From: Nitrosomonas oligotropha
GTDB lineage: Bacteria > Pseudomonadota > Gammaproteobacteria > Burkholderiales > Nitrosomonadaceae
Assembly (NCBI RefSeq): GCF_900106555.1
Contig: NZ_FNOE01000012.1
Location: 1 to 64,000, forward strand
DNA length: 64,000 bases
Direction of reading: 5' to 3'
Shown here piece after piece: positions 1-7,863 of this stretch (the stretch's first letter is position 1; every line of letters starts with the position of its first letter). Made by a program: the position numbers and the translations under genes. Below the pieces are notes generated by a model. The model ran no database searches. It was not told the DNA's origin and saw only the letters and a list, made by a program, of their open reading frames with translations.

Positions 1-162
1 CTATTCAACAAGGCCCATAATAGAAAATCCAGACAATTCCATAGGACCAAATAGTAAATATAGATATCCATAGGACTAATAGATAAAAAACGTATGCTGG
101 GCAAACCACTCCAAATTTATACGCAAATTCTGTATCATCAGTAGACCTCTTTTTACTGCCTT

Positions 163-184
163 AACCTGCTTCGGCGGTTTTTTT
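163..184 (+). terminator. Rho-independent terminator-like hairpin
   Basis: A short stem AACC-(T)-GC with a TTCG loop and GC-GGTT is followed directly by a run of seven T on the plus strand. It would end a plus-strand transcript entering from left of the window. Nothing else recognisable lies in the first 269 bases. Confidence 0.6.
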
Positions 185-269
185 ATTGCCGACTTAATCT
201 CGAATTAAAAAAACCCGTAGAACGGAATCCTTACTTACAGAGATGTTGTGCAGAATGATTATGGGTAAT

Positions 270-1145
270 TCAGATAACGATTGTAGGATCTCTCACAATC
301 TCCTGATGTACGAAACTACGCAAAGCCGAGACTTGTTCCGCATTCGGATTGGCGAACTCAACGCCGTAGCAAAATAGCAAATCCTGTTTAATATTCGAAG
401 ATTTAATATTCACATTTAACAGCATGGGAATACTCCGCTCTTCAAGTTGCAATTCAAAAGACAGCTCCAATTTTTCGTTAAGCTTTAATCCCAAATCGTC
501 TTGCAAAGTAATTTGCGCGCCGCTCGCACTCAAATTGGTAATTAAAATTTGCGCGCCGGTTACATTGGCTCTTGCTTTGATTCCGGTTCTAATCCTTCTT
601 GATTTTCGAATTATCTGACCTTTGATTTGTTTAGGAAAAGATAAGCAAAGACATTTGAAGGGATGTTTGATTACATAATCGACAAAAATTCTAAAGCTAA
701 ATGCATTTTTCCCATTAAAAAAATTGACCTGCATTTGATCGCCTTCCACAAATGAAGTCCCTACCATTTGATCGGTTACCGGCAAAGAAACCAACAACAT
801 TACGTTAGGAATATATCCGATTACGGTCACCATGCAAGCACCAGTCTTTGAAAAAGACAGGATTCCTGCATTTGATTGCGGCTTTAACATCAGCTTGTCG
901 CCGACTTTAAGCTGCATACCGTTAAAATCGAACGAAGCTGAATAATCGTTTAGCTTATTATTATTTAATTGATTTTCTTTGTATTGAAAGAAAATCTTTC
1001 TATCGGGCAGTTTTCTCAGCTCATCCGGTGTTTTAAATATATGCCCCTGCTCTCGCAGCACCGCTTGATTTTCGTCTACTAAATTATGCGGTAACGGCTG
1101 GCCTATTTTTAAATCGGATAACTGGATTTGCGTTAAATTCATCAT
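270..1145 (-). CDS. PilZ domain c-di-GMP receptor (YcgR-like)
   Basis: A 291-residue protein with YcgR-like architecture: an N-terminal flagellar-brake-like beta domain (about residues 70-170) and a C-terminal PilZ domain (about 180-285). The PilZ signature is visible as the arginine-rich RKSRRIR segment followed by NLSASG, matching the (D/N)xSxxG motif that binds cyclic di-GMP. Such proteins slow motility or alter surface behaviour when c-di-GMP is high. The gene stands alone on the minus strand. The ATG at the 3' end of the interval is preceded by a weak AAAGAT-like ribosome site. An HD-GYP phosphodiesterase gene lies 0.9 kb away, so c-di-GMP signalling is locally concentrated. The family call is firm; the biological output is not known. 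Confidence 0.82.
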   Translation of the reverse strand: MMNLTQIQLSDLKIGQPLPHNLVDENQAVLREQGHIFKTPDELRKLPDRKIFFQYKENQLNNNKLNDYSASFDFNGMQLKVGDKLMLKPQSNAGILSFSKTGACMVTVIGYIPNVMLLVSLPVTDQMVGTSFVEGDQMQVNFFNGKNAFSFRIFVDYVIKHPFKCLCLSFPKQIKGQIIRKSRRIRTGIKARANVTGAQILITNLSASGAQITLQDDLGLKLNEKLELSFELQLEERSIPMLLNVNIKSSNIKQDLLFCYGVEFANPNAEQVSALRSFVHQEIVRDPTIVI

Positions 1146-1440
1146 CTTTATCTTAAAGAATAAGTGATGAGAATTACGGTTAAATATCTAGATAGATTGA
1201 GTCGGAATATTCTGTTTTTATGTAGGATTGTTCCTTTTAATTTGATCTCATGAAAAAATAACCATCATTTCAATGATACCGAGCGCGCGGCAGTCTACCG
1301 GGCTATCAGCATAAGTTACCACTTAATTATATTCATAAATAATCACATAAACTTAACAACCCAGTCGTATACTTAAAATAGTAAGTGGCAAGGCGTAGCG
1401 GCATCGCCCCCAATGCCGCATTAAGTTAGGAGTGATTATT

Positions 1441-1899
1441 ATGAATATTGATCGTCGCCTTCTATCCATTATTGGCCGTCGCTTTCCCGCTATTTACGAT
1501 GTCATTCCACGCGGGCCGCAGGCTATTTTTGTTAACCGCTTATCGGAAGTCGCACTTAACCCTCAACCGCTGCCACCTCATGAACTAGGCGCAGCCATTG
1601 CACGAGAATTTATTCATGCCGTATGGCTAGCCAATCGTTTGGGTTCTGATCCAAGCGCAATTTTTGCCGACTTGGATGATTGGTGCCCAACCTTGCCGAA
1701 GCTACCTAAGCTACCACCTTGGTGGCCGCCGATCCCGGAACCGGATCCTGATCCTCATCCCGAATGGTTTACTGATCTTCATCTGGGATTTGCCGCTCAA
1801 ATTGCTGTAGCCGCAACCAAACTTGAAGGAACTCGGGCAGGAGAGTTACTCAATAAAGCGATTGATCGTTCTCTGGAATCGATCGATAGACAAACTTAA
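1441..1899 (+). CDS. Hypothetical protein with NPQPLPP motif
   Basis: A 152-residue protein of unrecognised function. The start is set at the ATG that has AGGAG eight bases upstream; a GTG nine bases earlier is less likely because it overlaps that site. The sequence carries LNPQPLPP near residue 40, a tail of LPKLPKLPPWWPPIPEP repeats around residues 85-105 and a helical C-terminus. Proline-rich segments like this often act as flexible or binding surfaces, but no enzyme motif is present and there is no signal peptide or membrane span. It is a single gene facing the HD-GYP gene. I have seen NPQPLPP in uncharacterised proteins of other phyla, so a conserved family is plausible. Confidence 0.6.
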   Translation: MNIDRRLLSIIGRRFPAIYDVIPRGPQAIFVNRLSEVALNPQPLPPHELGAAIAREFIHAVWLANRLGSDPSAIFADLDDWCPTLPKLPKLPPWWPPIPEPDPDPHPEWFTDLHLGFAAQIAVAATKLEGTRAGELLNKAIDRSLESIDRQT

Positions 1900-1920
1900 T
1901 CCTAGGTAATTTAAGCAAGA

Positions 1921-1951
1921 AAAACCCGGAGGATATTCCTATCTTCCGGGT
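1921..1951 (-). terminator. Terminator of the HD-GYP gene
   Basis: Perfect 12-bp stem (ACCCGGAGGATA with TATCTTCCGGGT, one GT pair) around a TTCC loop. Read on the minus strand it is followed by TTTTTCTT, so it ends the minus-strand HD-GYP transcript. The plus strand has no T run after the stem. Confidence 0.75.
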
Positions 1952-2057
1952 AAAAGTCATTACGGATATAACACCACAATTATTTCGGCAAATATTCCAA
2001 CATCTTTAAGAATACTCTCACAGAACAGGAAAATATTCCGTACAAATAATTGATTTA

Positions 2058-2675
2058 TCAATCCGCAAACTTAATTTCACCGAATAGCTTAAGCAGATGC
2101 GGATCATATTGCTGCGAATCGCGCCGCATGATCAGCAATGCCTCGTCCGTTGCAACTCCTTTGTGGTACGGCCTGCTTTCAATCAGCGCATCGTAGGAAT
2201 CCAAAATCCTGACAGCTCTCGCTAATAAAGGAATCTCATCCCCGGATAAACCTTTCGGGTAACCGCTGCCGTCATAATTTTCATGATGATAGAGAACGAT
2301 ATCTGTAATGCGCGGATCCAGGTTCAATGGATTCAAAAGCCTACAGCCAATTTCAGCATGCTGCCGGATCAGCAAAAACTCACTGGTGGTCAACTGCGAT
2401 GGCTTGTTTATGATGTAGTCACTAATATGCAGCTTACCAATATCGTGCATACCGGCACCAATAGCGAGAAACTCCGACTCTTCCAGGGACAACCCGATTA
2501 GCCTGGCGAATGAAATCGTATTTCTCCTCATCCGCTGCTGATGCCCGCCAAGATCCGGATAACGTCCATCGATGATGCCATTGATAAAGTTTAAGGCAAC
2601 GACCGGATCGATTGTTTCCGAAACAAAATCATCAGAACGCGGCGCTGTAATAGAAGCATGTGAATAATTTTGCAT
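2058..2675 (-). CDS. HD-GYP domain cyclic-di-GMP phosphodiesterase
   Basis: A 205-residue protein that is almost entirely an HD-GYP domain. The metal-binding HD is in GAGMHDIGK (about residue 77), the downstream histidines are in RQHAEIG and YHHENYDG, and the GYP signature is intact as GSGYPKGLSGDEIP. These are the residues needed to hydrolyse cyclic di-GMP. There is no receiver, PAS or membrane domain, so any input must come from a partner or from the 40-residue N-terminus. The ATG is preceded by AGAGGA. A clear terminator follows the stop codon. The gene is monocistronic. Confidence 0.85.
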   Translation of the reverse strand: MQNYSHASITAPRSDDFVSETIDPVVALNFINGIIDGRYPDLGGHQQRMRRNTISFARLIGLSLEESEFLAIGAGMHDIGKLHISDYIINKPSQLTTSEFLLIRQHAEIGCRLLNPLNLDPRITDIVLYHHENYDGSGYPKGLSGDEIPLLARAVRILDSYDALIESRPYHKGVATDEALLIMRRDSQQYDPHLLKLFGEIKFAD

Positions 2676-2888
2676 GGCAATCCTCTCAGGTTAAATTTCA
2701 GAACGAACAAAACCATAAACGGATTACCAAAAAATACATTCTGTCATCTTATTCTTTTTTTTCTTGGCATAAAGATTGCTTTTTGTAGGATTCTCCCGAT
2801 ATTCAATAAATTAAGTGCCATTGTAAATACCCGTAGAGAAAACCCATCAAACGGGTGTTTAAATGCTTTTAAAATAATTTTGAGATAC

Positions 2889-2927
2889 AAAAAAACCCCG
2901 CAAAGCGGAAGAATCCACTCTACGGGG
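2889..2927 (-). terminator. Rho-independent terminator, minus strand
   Basis: Read on the minus strand, a 14-bp stem from CCCCGTAGAGTGGA to TCCGCTTTGCGGGG (some GT pairs) with a TTCT loop is followed by seven T. It lies about 80 bases downstream of the DOPA-dioxygenase-family gene and ends that transcript. Confidence 0.8.
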
Positions 2928-3004
2928 CCGTTTGCTTTTGATAAGGAAAGCAATGCAGTTGTAGTATCGGCATGATGTCCCAGAACTTTAGAAATAACTT
3001 CTTG

Positions 3005-3328
3005 CTACAATGCCTCCAAATTAAGAGGCAACCCCTCACCAAGCCACCGGGCAAAAACGGTATGCGCTGCCAATTCATCGGCTTGAACGGGGTGAATCAA
3101 TACCGGCAACCCCGCCCTTTTCTTGTCAATCAGCAATGCAGCTTTATTGATATTGCGTGAAGGAATATGAATTTCAAACATCGGCATTGGGTGCGGGCCG
3201 ATCGGCTTTAATATCAGCTCTCCCACATAGATTAATTGCGGGATCGCGAGAATCAAATCTTCCCTGACTTGTTTTGCGAGCTCGATTTCATTTTCCTTAA
3301 AATAAATGTGCGCGTGGAATATTTCCAT
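3005..3328 (-). CDS. DOPA 4,5-dioxygenase family protein
   Basis: Starting at the methionine of MEIFHAHIYF gives a 107-residue product that matches the usual 100-120 residue length of this family; the longer open frame (up to 3457) adds a low-complexity N-terminus. Family landmarks are the initial FHAHIYF, the central GPHPMPMFEIH and the terminal VLIHP...ARWLGEGLPLNL. The histidines in these blocks are the likely metal ligands. Characterised members open the ring of DOPA in fungal pigment synthesis; most bacterial members have no known substrate, so only the fold is asserted. A different start at 3370 or 3373 cannot be excluded. A terminator lies downstream. Confidence 0.72.
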   Translation of the reverse strand: MEIFHAHIYFKENEIELAKQVREDLILAIPQLIYVGELILKPIGPHPMPMFEIHIPSRNINKAALLIDKKRAGLPVLIHPVQADELAAHTVFARWLGEGLPLNLEAL

Positions 3329-3705
3329 AATTTTATAATTTTTATTGGTATGCGAATCAGTTGAGGCCATCATCTTAGAACAACGATTAGAACTAAGATT
3401 CAACGCAATACCATTCCGCAATGACAGCACTTGTCTCACATCTATATCTTTGAGCATTCGAGTAAAAGTAATTTTTTTATTAAAGACAACAGTATTTATC
3501 CGATCATTAACAATCAGGTTGAAGTTGAAGGATTGTTACGGTTTGCGGTGAAATATATTGAGTCGGATGATTCTTAATTATCCGCAGCGATTAGCGCATA
3601 GCCGCGTAGGATTCCGCCCATCCCCCCTCACGAACAAAATCACGGCATCTTTCCTATCAACCGTCCGGCAGTGCAATCTCAACACAAATTCCCAATTAAG
3701 AATTT

Positions 3706-3747
3706 TAGCGTTACGCTATTGACAATATTTTAGCGCAACGCTAATAT
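3706..3747 (+). promoter_or_regulatory. Sigma70 promoter with twin palindromic operators
   Basis: TTGACA (3719-3724) and TAATAT (3742-3747) are separated by exactly 17 bases. A 13-bp palindrome TAGCGTTACGCTA (3706-3718) abuts the -35 box, and a second, TAGCGCAACGCTA (3731-3743), fills the spacer and overlaps the -10. Occupancy of either would block RNA polymerase. The promoter reads into the island's early genes. The matching repressor is not in the window. Confidence 0.85.
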
Positions 3748-3794
3748 AAACCATCAATCAGCCACCATAAGTCGTGAAAGCAGGTGAGGTTGAA

Positions 3795-3843
3795 AGGCTA
3801 CCTCCTTAAGCCGTCGACACGGTGGAGCCTGTGGAAGCCAGGC
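3795..3843 (+). promoter_or_regulatory. Foldable leader with mutually exclusive hairpins
   Basis: In the untranslated leader, AGGCT (3795-3799) with CC..CC can pair with GG..GG and AGCCT (3826-3830). The same GCCTG segment (3827-3831) can instead pair with CAGGC (3839-3843). The two folds share bases and exclude each other, a layout seen in attenuators. No T run follows, so any control would be at translation of the small ORF at 3876. Confidence 0.4.
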
Positions 3844-3875
3844 GAACGAATTCAAATAACAGCGCGAGGTGAAAA

Positions 3876-4022
3876 ATGATCAAGTGCAGAGTGAAAGTGA
3901 TAACAAAAGATTTCAGATACCACTACTCCGGAATATTTCAATCAACGTGGCATGCGATGGTTGATGCCGCGGCAAAAGTAACCAATCCCGTGCGATTGAT
4001 AACTGTGCAGGTGATTAGATGA
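3876..4022 (+). CDS. Small phage-type protein, 48 residues
   Basis: A short open frame with a good ribosome site (GAGGTG, 5 bases before the ATG) and a four-base ATGA overlap with the next gene, which indicates translational coupling. The product begins MIKCRVKVITKDF and is basic, with no membrane span and no recognised motif. The length and the tight coupling suggest a genuine early gene, and it is the first cistron after the operator-controlled promoter. Function unknown. Confidence 0.6.
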   Translation: MIKCRVKVITKDFRYHYSGIFQSTWHAMVDAAAKVTNPVRLITVQVIR

Positions 4023-4291
4023 GCATTCCGATGATGAAATTATCGCCACAGATTGTCGCGCTACGCATCCGGGAAAACGAGTGGGTGGCGCTTGAGCGTA
4101 CCATCGATGATCTGGTGTTAAACCGGAATTACCCGCTCGATATTCCAAAAATGCTCGAGTGTATCCAAGCATCGCTGACAAAACGGCAAGGATTTTTACC
4201 AATGGAATCTTTTGAACATAAAGATATTCAGCGGGATGTGGATGCTCTGCAAGTGTTAATCGATCACTTCAATATGCGTCACGAAGCTTGA
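4019..4291 (+). CDS. Hypothetical phage-type protein, 90 residues
   Basis: Second cistron of the island operon, overlapping the first by four bases. The product is charged and predicted mostly helical (MSIPMMKLSPQIVALRIREN at the start, HFNMRHEA at the end), with no membrane segment, signal or cysteine pair. I do not recognise the family. Helical proteins of this size in phage early regions are often DNA-binding or host-modulating, but nothing in the sequence proves that here. Confidence 0.6.
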   Translation: MSIPMMKLSPQIVALRIRENEWVALERTIDDLVLNRNYPLDIPKMLECIQASLTKRQGFLPMESFEHKDIQRDVDALQVLIDHFNMRHEA

Positions 4292-4300
4292 GGTGAAGCG

Positions 4301-4429
4301 ATGAATTTGAAAAGACGATTAGCCATTAAATTCGAGCGCTCCCAAAAACTGCTCGCCAATTTCGTTTATTACGTGCGCCGGGGATATTCGCCGGGTATCG
4401 CATGGAATATGGCTGAGAGGACGCTGTAA
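4301..4429 (+). CDS. Small basic phage-type protein, 42 residues
   Basis: The start ATG follows GAGGTGAAGCG, a good ribosome site, and the stop TAA shares its last base with the ATG of the next gene (TAATG), again implying coupled translation. The product begins MNLKRRLAIKFERSQK and contains VYYVRRGYSPGIAW. It is strongly basic with no hydrophobic span. No known domain is recognised. Confidence 0.55.
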   Translation: MNLKRRLAIKFERSQKLLANFVYYVRRGYSPGIAWNMAERTL

Positions 4430-4626
4430 TGAGCGCCGCAATCAAGATTGTCGGGATCCAGAACCGGGAAGATATCGCCTTCGATTTAGGTGCGTGTGCT
4501 TACAGTGAAAGTATTCTGCCGCACGAGAACCCATACAGCAAAGAACTCGAACCACAATTGCACAAGGCGTGGGCGAGTGGCTGGAAACATGAACGTGAAT
4601 ATTGGGAGTTTGGCGATCATGAATGA
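4429..4626 (+). CDS. RMF-like small protein
   Basis: A 65-residue product whose C-terminal half follows the pattern of ribosome modulation factor and the related phage/plasmid CrpP-type proteins: a Gly/Ala-Tyr helix (GACAYSESI), then NPY in place of CPY, then a W-x2-GW block (KAWASGWKHER). In enterobacteria RMF binds the 30S subunit and dimerises ribosomes in stationary phase. Whether this version binds ribosomes is not known, and key basic residues differ. It overlaps the previous gene by one base and the next by eight. A second RMF-like block occurs in the island at about 7720-7830. Confidence 0.5.
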   Translation: MSAAIKIVGIQNREDIAFDLGACAYSESILPHENPYSKELEPQLHKAWASGWKHEREYWEFGDHE

Positions 4627-5431
4627 GCCATCTATCACCATCCGCGCATCATCTTGGGCCGGTTTGTTCGACTGCGCGTACCGCTGGGAAGGAATTCACC
4701 TGCTCAAAATGAAAAACACTGTCGGCTTGCGTGCCGCACTTGGCACTGCAATTCATGCCGGTTCTGCGGTATTCGATCAGGCACGCATTTCCGGGGACAC
4801 GGTTACGGTTAACGATGCGGCCGGCGTGCTGGTCGATAAGTTACGCGATCCAGAAAACGAATACGACCCCAATAAAGACGATCTGACTAAACCGGAAGCG
4901 GAAAGCATTGGGATAACACTGCTTTCAAAGTATTGCCTGGAAGTATCGCCAAATTACAACTTTGTGGCAGTTGAAATGGAAACAAAGCCGATGGATATTG
5001 ACTGTGGCGGAGGAATTATCGTGCAACTTACCGGCACGATGGATCGGGCCAGGATCAAGAAATCAACGAATGGAATCGGTATCGCTGACCTCAAGAGCGG
5101 TTCTTCCGCAGTACAAAAAGGCGCAGCGGTCACCAAAGGCCACGCTGCTCAGGTTGGAACTTACGAATTACTGTTCGAGCACACAACCGGCGAACCGATC
5201 ACATCGGAGGCTGAAATCATCGGCCTCAATACCAAAGGCAAAGCCGTGATTGCTACCGGTTTCATCAGCAACGCCAAAAAAGTAATGACCGGCGATCAAG
5301 ACAACCCCGGGTTGATTGAATTCGCCGCGGATATGTTCAGATCCGGACGGTTTTATCCCAATCCAAAATCACTTCTCTGCTCGGAAAAATATTGCCCACG
5401 CTGGAAAACATGCCACTTTAAAGGAGATTAG
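4619..5431 (+). CDS. PD-(D/E)XK nuclease with Fe-S cysteines (RecB/Cas4-like)
   Basis: Starting at the ATG after GGGAG gives 270 residues. The nuclease core is visible as GTMDRARI (motif II Asp), IADLKSG (D-x-K, motif III) and AAQVGTYELL (motif IV Q-x3-Y). One cysteine lies near the N-terminus (LFDCAYRWE) and three at the C-terminus in C-x4-C-x5-C (CSEKYCPRWKTC). This four-cysteine arrangement is the iron-sulfur clamp known from AddB and Cas4 nucleases. It is followed four bases later by a RecT-like annealing gene, so it probably supplies the exonuclease of a phage recombination pair that resects double-strand ends. No cas1 or cas2 is nearby, so a CRISPR role is unlikely. Confidence 0.78.
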   Translation: MNEPSITIRASSWAGLFDCAYRWEGIHLLKMKNTVGLRAALGTAIHAGSAVFDQARISGDTVTVNDAAGVLVDKLRDPENEYDPNKDDLTKPEAESIGITLLSKYCLEVSPNYNFVAVEMETKPMDIDCGGGIIVQLTGTMDRARIKKSTNGIGIADLKSGSSAVQKGAAVTKGHAAQVGTYELLFEHTTGEPITSEAEIIGLNTKGKAVIATGFISNAKKVMTGDQDNPGLIEFAADMFRSGRFYPNPKSLLCSEKYCPRWKTCHFKGD

Positions 5432-5434
5432 AAA

Positions 5435-6319
5435 ATGGCAGCAACAAATTTAACAGAACTGAAGCAACCAAAAGCAGCAGAATCATTAATTCCGCAAGTG
5501 CATGTTGGATTCTTCGACTTGCAATCGTTCGAACTGATGCTACGAATAGCCAAAGGATTCGCTTCATCAACACTTGTTCCAAAGGAATATCAAAACAATC
5601 CTAGCAACTGCATGATCGCACTTAATCTTGCTCAGCGCATTGGCGGTGATCCGCTGATGGTTATGCAAAATTTGGTAGTTGTATACGGAAAGCCAACATG
5701 GTCATCGCAATATTTGATAGCAACCGCAAATATGTGCGGCAGATTTTCTGCTATTAGATTTGAGTTTTTCGGAGAGAAGAATACTGACGGATGGGGATGC
5801 AGGGCTTGGACTATTGAGCATGCAACGGGTGAGAAACTAGTTGGTTCCGATGTCACTATCGGAATAGCAAAAAAAGAAGGTTGGTTCGCAAAAAATGGTA
5901 GCAAATGGCAATCAATACCACAGCAAATGCTTATGTACCGATCTGGCGCATGGTGGGTACGGGCTTATGCCCCTGAGCTATCAATGGGCCTGATGACAGC
6001 TGATGAGGCAAGCGATGTGTTTGAGGCTCAGAAGTCTTCGGATGGTAGTTACTCGGTTGATATTGACTCAATTAAAGGTAGTGTCGACAAATCGACCGGT
6101 GAAATAACCGACCAGCCAAAGCAAATCTCTCAAGACAAGCCAGACATAAAACCGGAAGAAATCCAATCAAAAGGCTCTTTCGTTCCATCGCCAGAAGAGC
6201 AGGAAGCAATCCGCCAGCGCGAAATAGCAGAAGCGGAAGCCTATTCTGGCAGGCAGGAAGAAACCCCACCACCCGAGAAAAAGAAAAAACCAGAATCTGA
6301 GCAGCTGGTAATTGAGTAA
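5435..6319 (+). CDS. RecT-like single-strand annealing protein
   Basis: A 294-residue protein. The conserved block NCMIALNLAQRIGGDPLMVM, then VVYGKPTWSSQYLIATANMC and, further on, SKWQSIPQQMLMYRSGAWWV and RAYAPELSMGLMT, match phage proteins I group with the RecT/Redbeta annealing superfamily. Residues after about 210 form a hydrophilic, Gln/Glu/Lys-rich tail. These proteins coat single strands and pair them with homologous DNA. The position directly after a RecB-like nuclease gene supports that role. The ATG is preceded by AAAGGAGA. Alternative: a family member annotated only as a conserved phage protein, because the fold-level link is from memory rather than computed. Confidence 0.68.
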   Translation: MAATNLTELKQPKAAESLIPQVHVGFFDLQSFELMLRIAKGFASSTLVPKEYQNNPSNCMIALNLAQRIGGDPLMVMQNLVVVYGKPTWSSQYLIATANMCGRFSAIRFEFFGEKNTDGWGCRAWTIEHATGEKLVGSDVTIGIAKKEGWFAKNGSKWQSIPQQMLMYRSGAWWVRAYAPELSMGLMTADEASDVFEAQKSSDGSYSVDIDSIKGSVDKSTGEITDQPKQISQDKPDIKPEEIQSKGSFVPSPEEQEAIRQREIAEAEAYSGRQEETPPPEKKKKPESEQLVIE

Positions 6320-6356
6320 CACCGCTCGTTAATGACCAAAGCCAGCCTCATACCTC

Positions 6357-7154
6357 ATGTCCGCCAAAGCGATCATAAAACTGATCGGAGAGAACGCTTA
6401 TCGCCACGACCGATGGAGAGTGTTCAGCGATTTCGTGCAATTGTCCGCGTTTGCGATCAGCAATGCGGTCGATATGCGCAACCGTGATGCACGAGAAAGC
6501 GAATATATGCGGATTATCGGTCAGTACAGCAAGGATGAAGCAAACAGATTCCCCATGATGCTGGCAGAGTTGGTGAACGGACTTGAAGATGGAATGGCGG
6601 ATGTGCTCGGGCAGGTTTATATGGAGCTGGAATTAGGTAACAAGGATCGTGGCCAAGTATTTACGCCTTATTCGCTATGTCAGGCGTCTGCAAAAATGGT
6701 ATTCGATAAGCCGCACGTTGATTCAATCATCGCCGACAAAGGTTATATAAGCATGCAGGAGCCAGCAGCCGGGGGTGGCGCGATGGTAATTGCTTTTGCT
6801 GAAGTAATGAAAGAAGCGGGAATCAATTACCAACAGCACCTGCATGTAACGGCGACAGATGTGGATATCAAGGCGGCTTGTATGGCTTATGTGCAATTTT
6901 CATTGCTCCATATCCCAGCTACGGTCATTCACGGCAATACGCTGTCGCTGGAAGAATGGTCGCGCTGGTACACGCCAGCTCACATCCTTGATGGTTGGAG
7001 CATACGGCTGAGATCAAAAGCGCAAAAACCGGAATTGATTGAACCTGAAACACAGATTCATCAAGTTACAGAGGAATTGGTAATTACCGAAGAGCCAGTG
7101 CCAATCCCAATTGCAGCAAAGAAACAAGAAACAGTTCAGTTATCACTTTTTTGA
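6357..7154 (+). CDS. N6-adenine methylase-like protein with sliding-clamp motif
   Basis: A 265-residue protein resembling the N6_Mtase domain of type I modification subunits: GQVFTPYSLCQASAKMV (target-recognition/FTP block), EPAAGGGAMVIAFAEVM (SAM-binding motif I), TATDVDIKAACMAY (motif II acidic loop) and HGNTLSLEEW (the GDTL position). The catalytic (D/N)PP(Y/F) motif expected after GDTL is absent; the chain goes to a variable tail. The last residues are QLSLF, a canonical beta-sliding-clamp binding pentapeptide. It may bind SAM and the replication clamp without methylating, or use a non-standard active site. It lies between recT-like and ATPase genes in the same operon, with its stop just before the next gene's ribosome site. 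Confidence 0.65.
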   Translation: MSAKAIIKLIGENAYRHDRWRVFSDFVQLSAFAISNAVDMRNRDARESEYMRIIGQYSKDEANRFPMMLAELVNGLEDGMADVLGQVYMELELGNKDRGQVFTPYSLCQASAKMVFDKPHVDSIIADKGYISMQEPAAGGGAMVIAFAEVMKEAGINYQQHLHVTATDVDIKAACMAYVQFSLLHIPATVIHGNTLSLEEWSRWYTPAHILDGWSIRLRSKAQKPELIEPETQIHQVTEELVITEEPVPIPIAAKKQETVQLSLF

Positions 7155-7165
7155 GGAGAAACACA

Positions 7166-7861
7166 ATGAACGACTTCAGACAAATGACTGCGGAAACGGC
7201 AGGTAAGGATTTGCTAGGTGCACTGGTTACCGAGCTCAAACTTTTGCCGGATGTGTGGCAAAAGCTTTCAAAAGCCAAGCAAGATGATGTAATCGACCGG
7301 CTGCGCAATCGAATGGAAGAAAACGTGAAGATGGTTGTATTCACCATCGCATCGCAGAACAGAACGACTGTTGCCGGTAGCTTGGACAAAGTAACCATCA
7401 AGGGAAATGTTGAAGCGGTAATCAAGTTTGGGATCAATGCAGGGAATTTGCCCGAGCTTTTCGCCGCGGCAGCTGATCAGGATAGCAGAACAGTCCTGGT
7501 TGTCGTTGCTGATCCTGCGGCTCACACGCAAGGCATGGATGAAGTTCAGGGAGAAAACGACCAGCGCGCCATGGATTTAGGGCACGAATACCACGATAAC
7601 GACGGCGGAGGAATTGAAGGCGCATCCGATGTTGACCCAAACACCGGAGAAATTAAAGGATTACCATCGCCAGATCAGGTAAAACCAACCGATGAAGAAT
7701 TGGAAAAAGCTTTTGATGACGGTTACCAAGCAGCGCAAGAAGGCAAGCCGCAAAGCGACTGCCCGATCATCCGTAGCGAATTGGTTATCGAGTGGGTGAA
7801 AGGCTGGAAAGCATGGCATGAAGAAAACGCCGAAACCGCTGAAGAAGTGGAGGTTGAGTAA
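7166..7861 (+). CDS. Hypothetical phage protein with C-terminal RMF-like domain
   Basis: Start placed at the ATG after GAGGAG, giving 231 residues. The N-terminal 85 residues are helical (KDLLGALVTELKLLPDVW), the middle is acidic and probably disordered (a VDPNTGEIKG linker), and the C-terminal 45 residues carry FDDGYQAAQEGKPQSDCP and WVKGWKAW. That spacing of GYQA, CP and WxxGW is the hallmark of ribosome modulation factor. So the protein looks like an N-terminal domain of unknown function tethered to an RMF-like module. The downstream ATPase gene starts three bases after the stop. Function unknown. Confidence 0.62.
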   Translation: MNDFRQMTAETAGKDLLGALVTELKLLPDVWQKLSKAKQDDVIDRLRNRMEENVKMVVFTIASQNRTTVAGSLDKVTIKGNVEAVIKFGINAGNLPELFAAAADQDSRTVLVVVADPAAHTQGMDEVQGENDQRAMDLGHEYHDNDGGGIEGASDVDPNTGEIKGLPSPDQVKPTDEELEKAFDDGYQAAQEGKPQSDCPIIRSELVIEWVKGWKAWHEENAETAEEVEVE

Positions 7862-7863
7862 TC

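Noticed and set aside
4619-5431. Cas4 of a CRISPR system
   Set aside because: Motifs fit Cas4-like nucleases, but there is no repeat array and no cas1/cas2, and the neighbour is a RecT-like gene in a phage operon.
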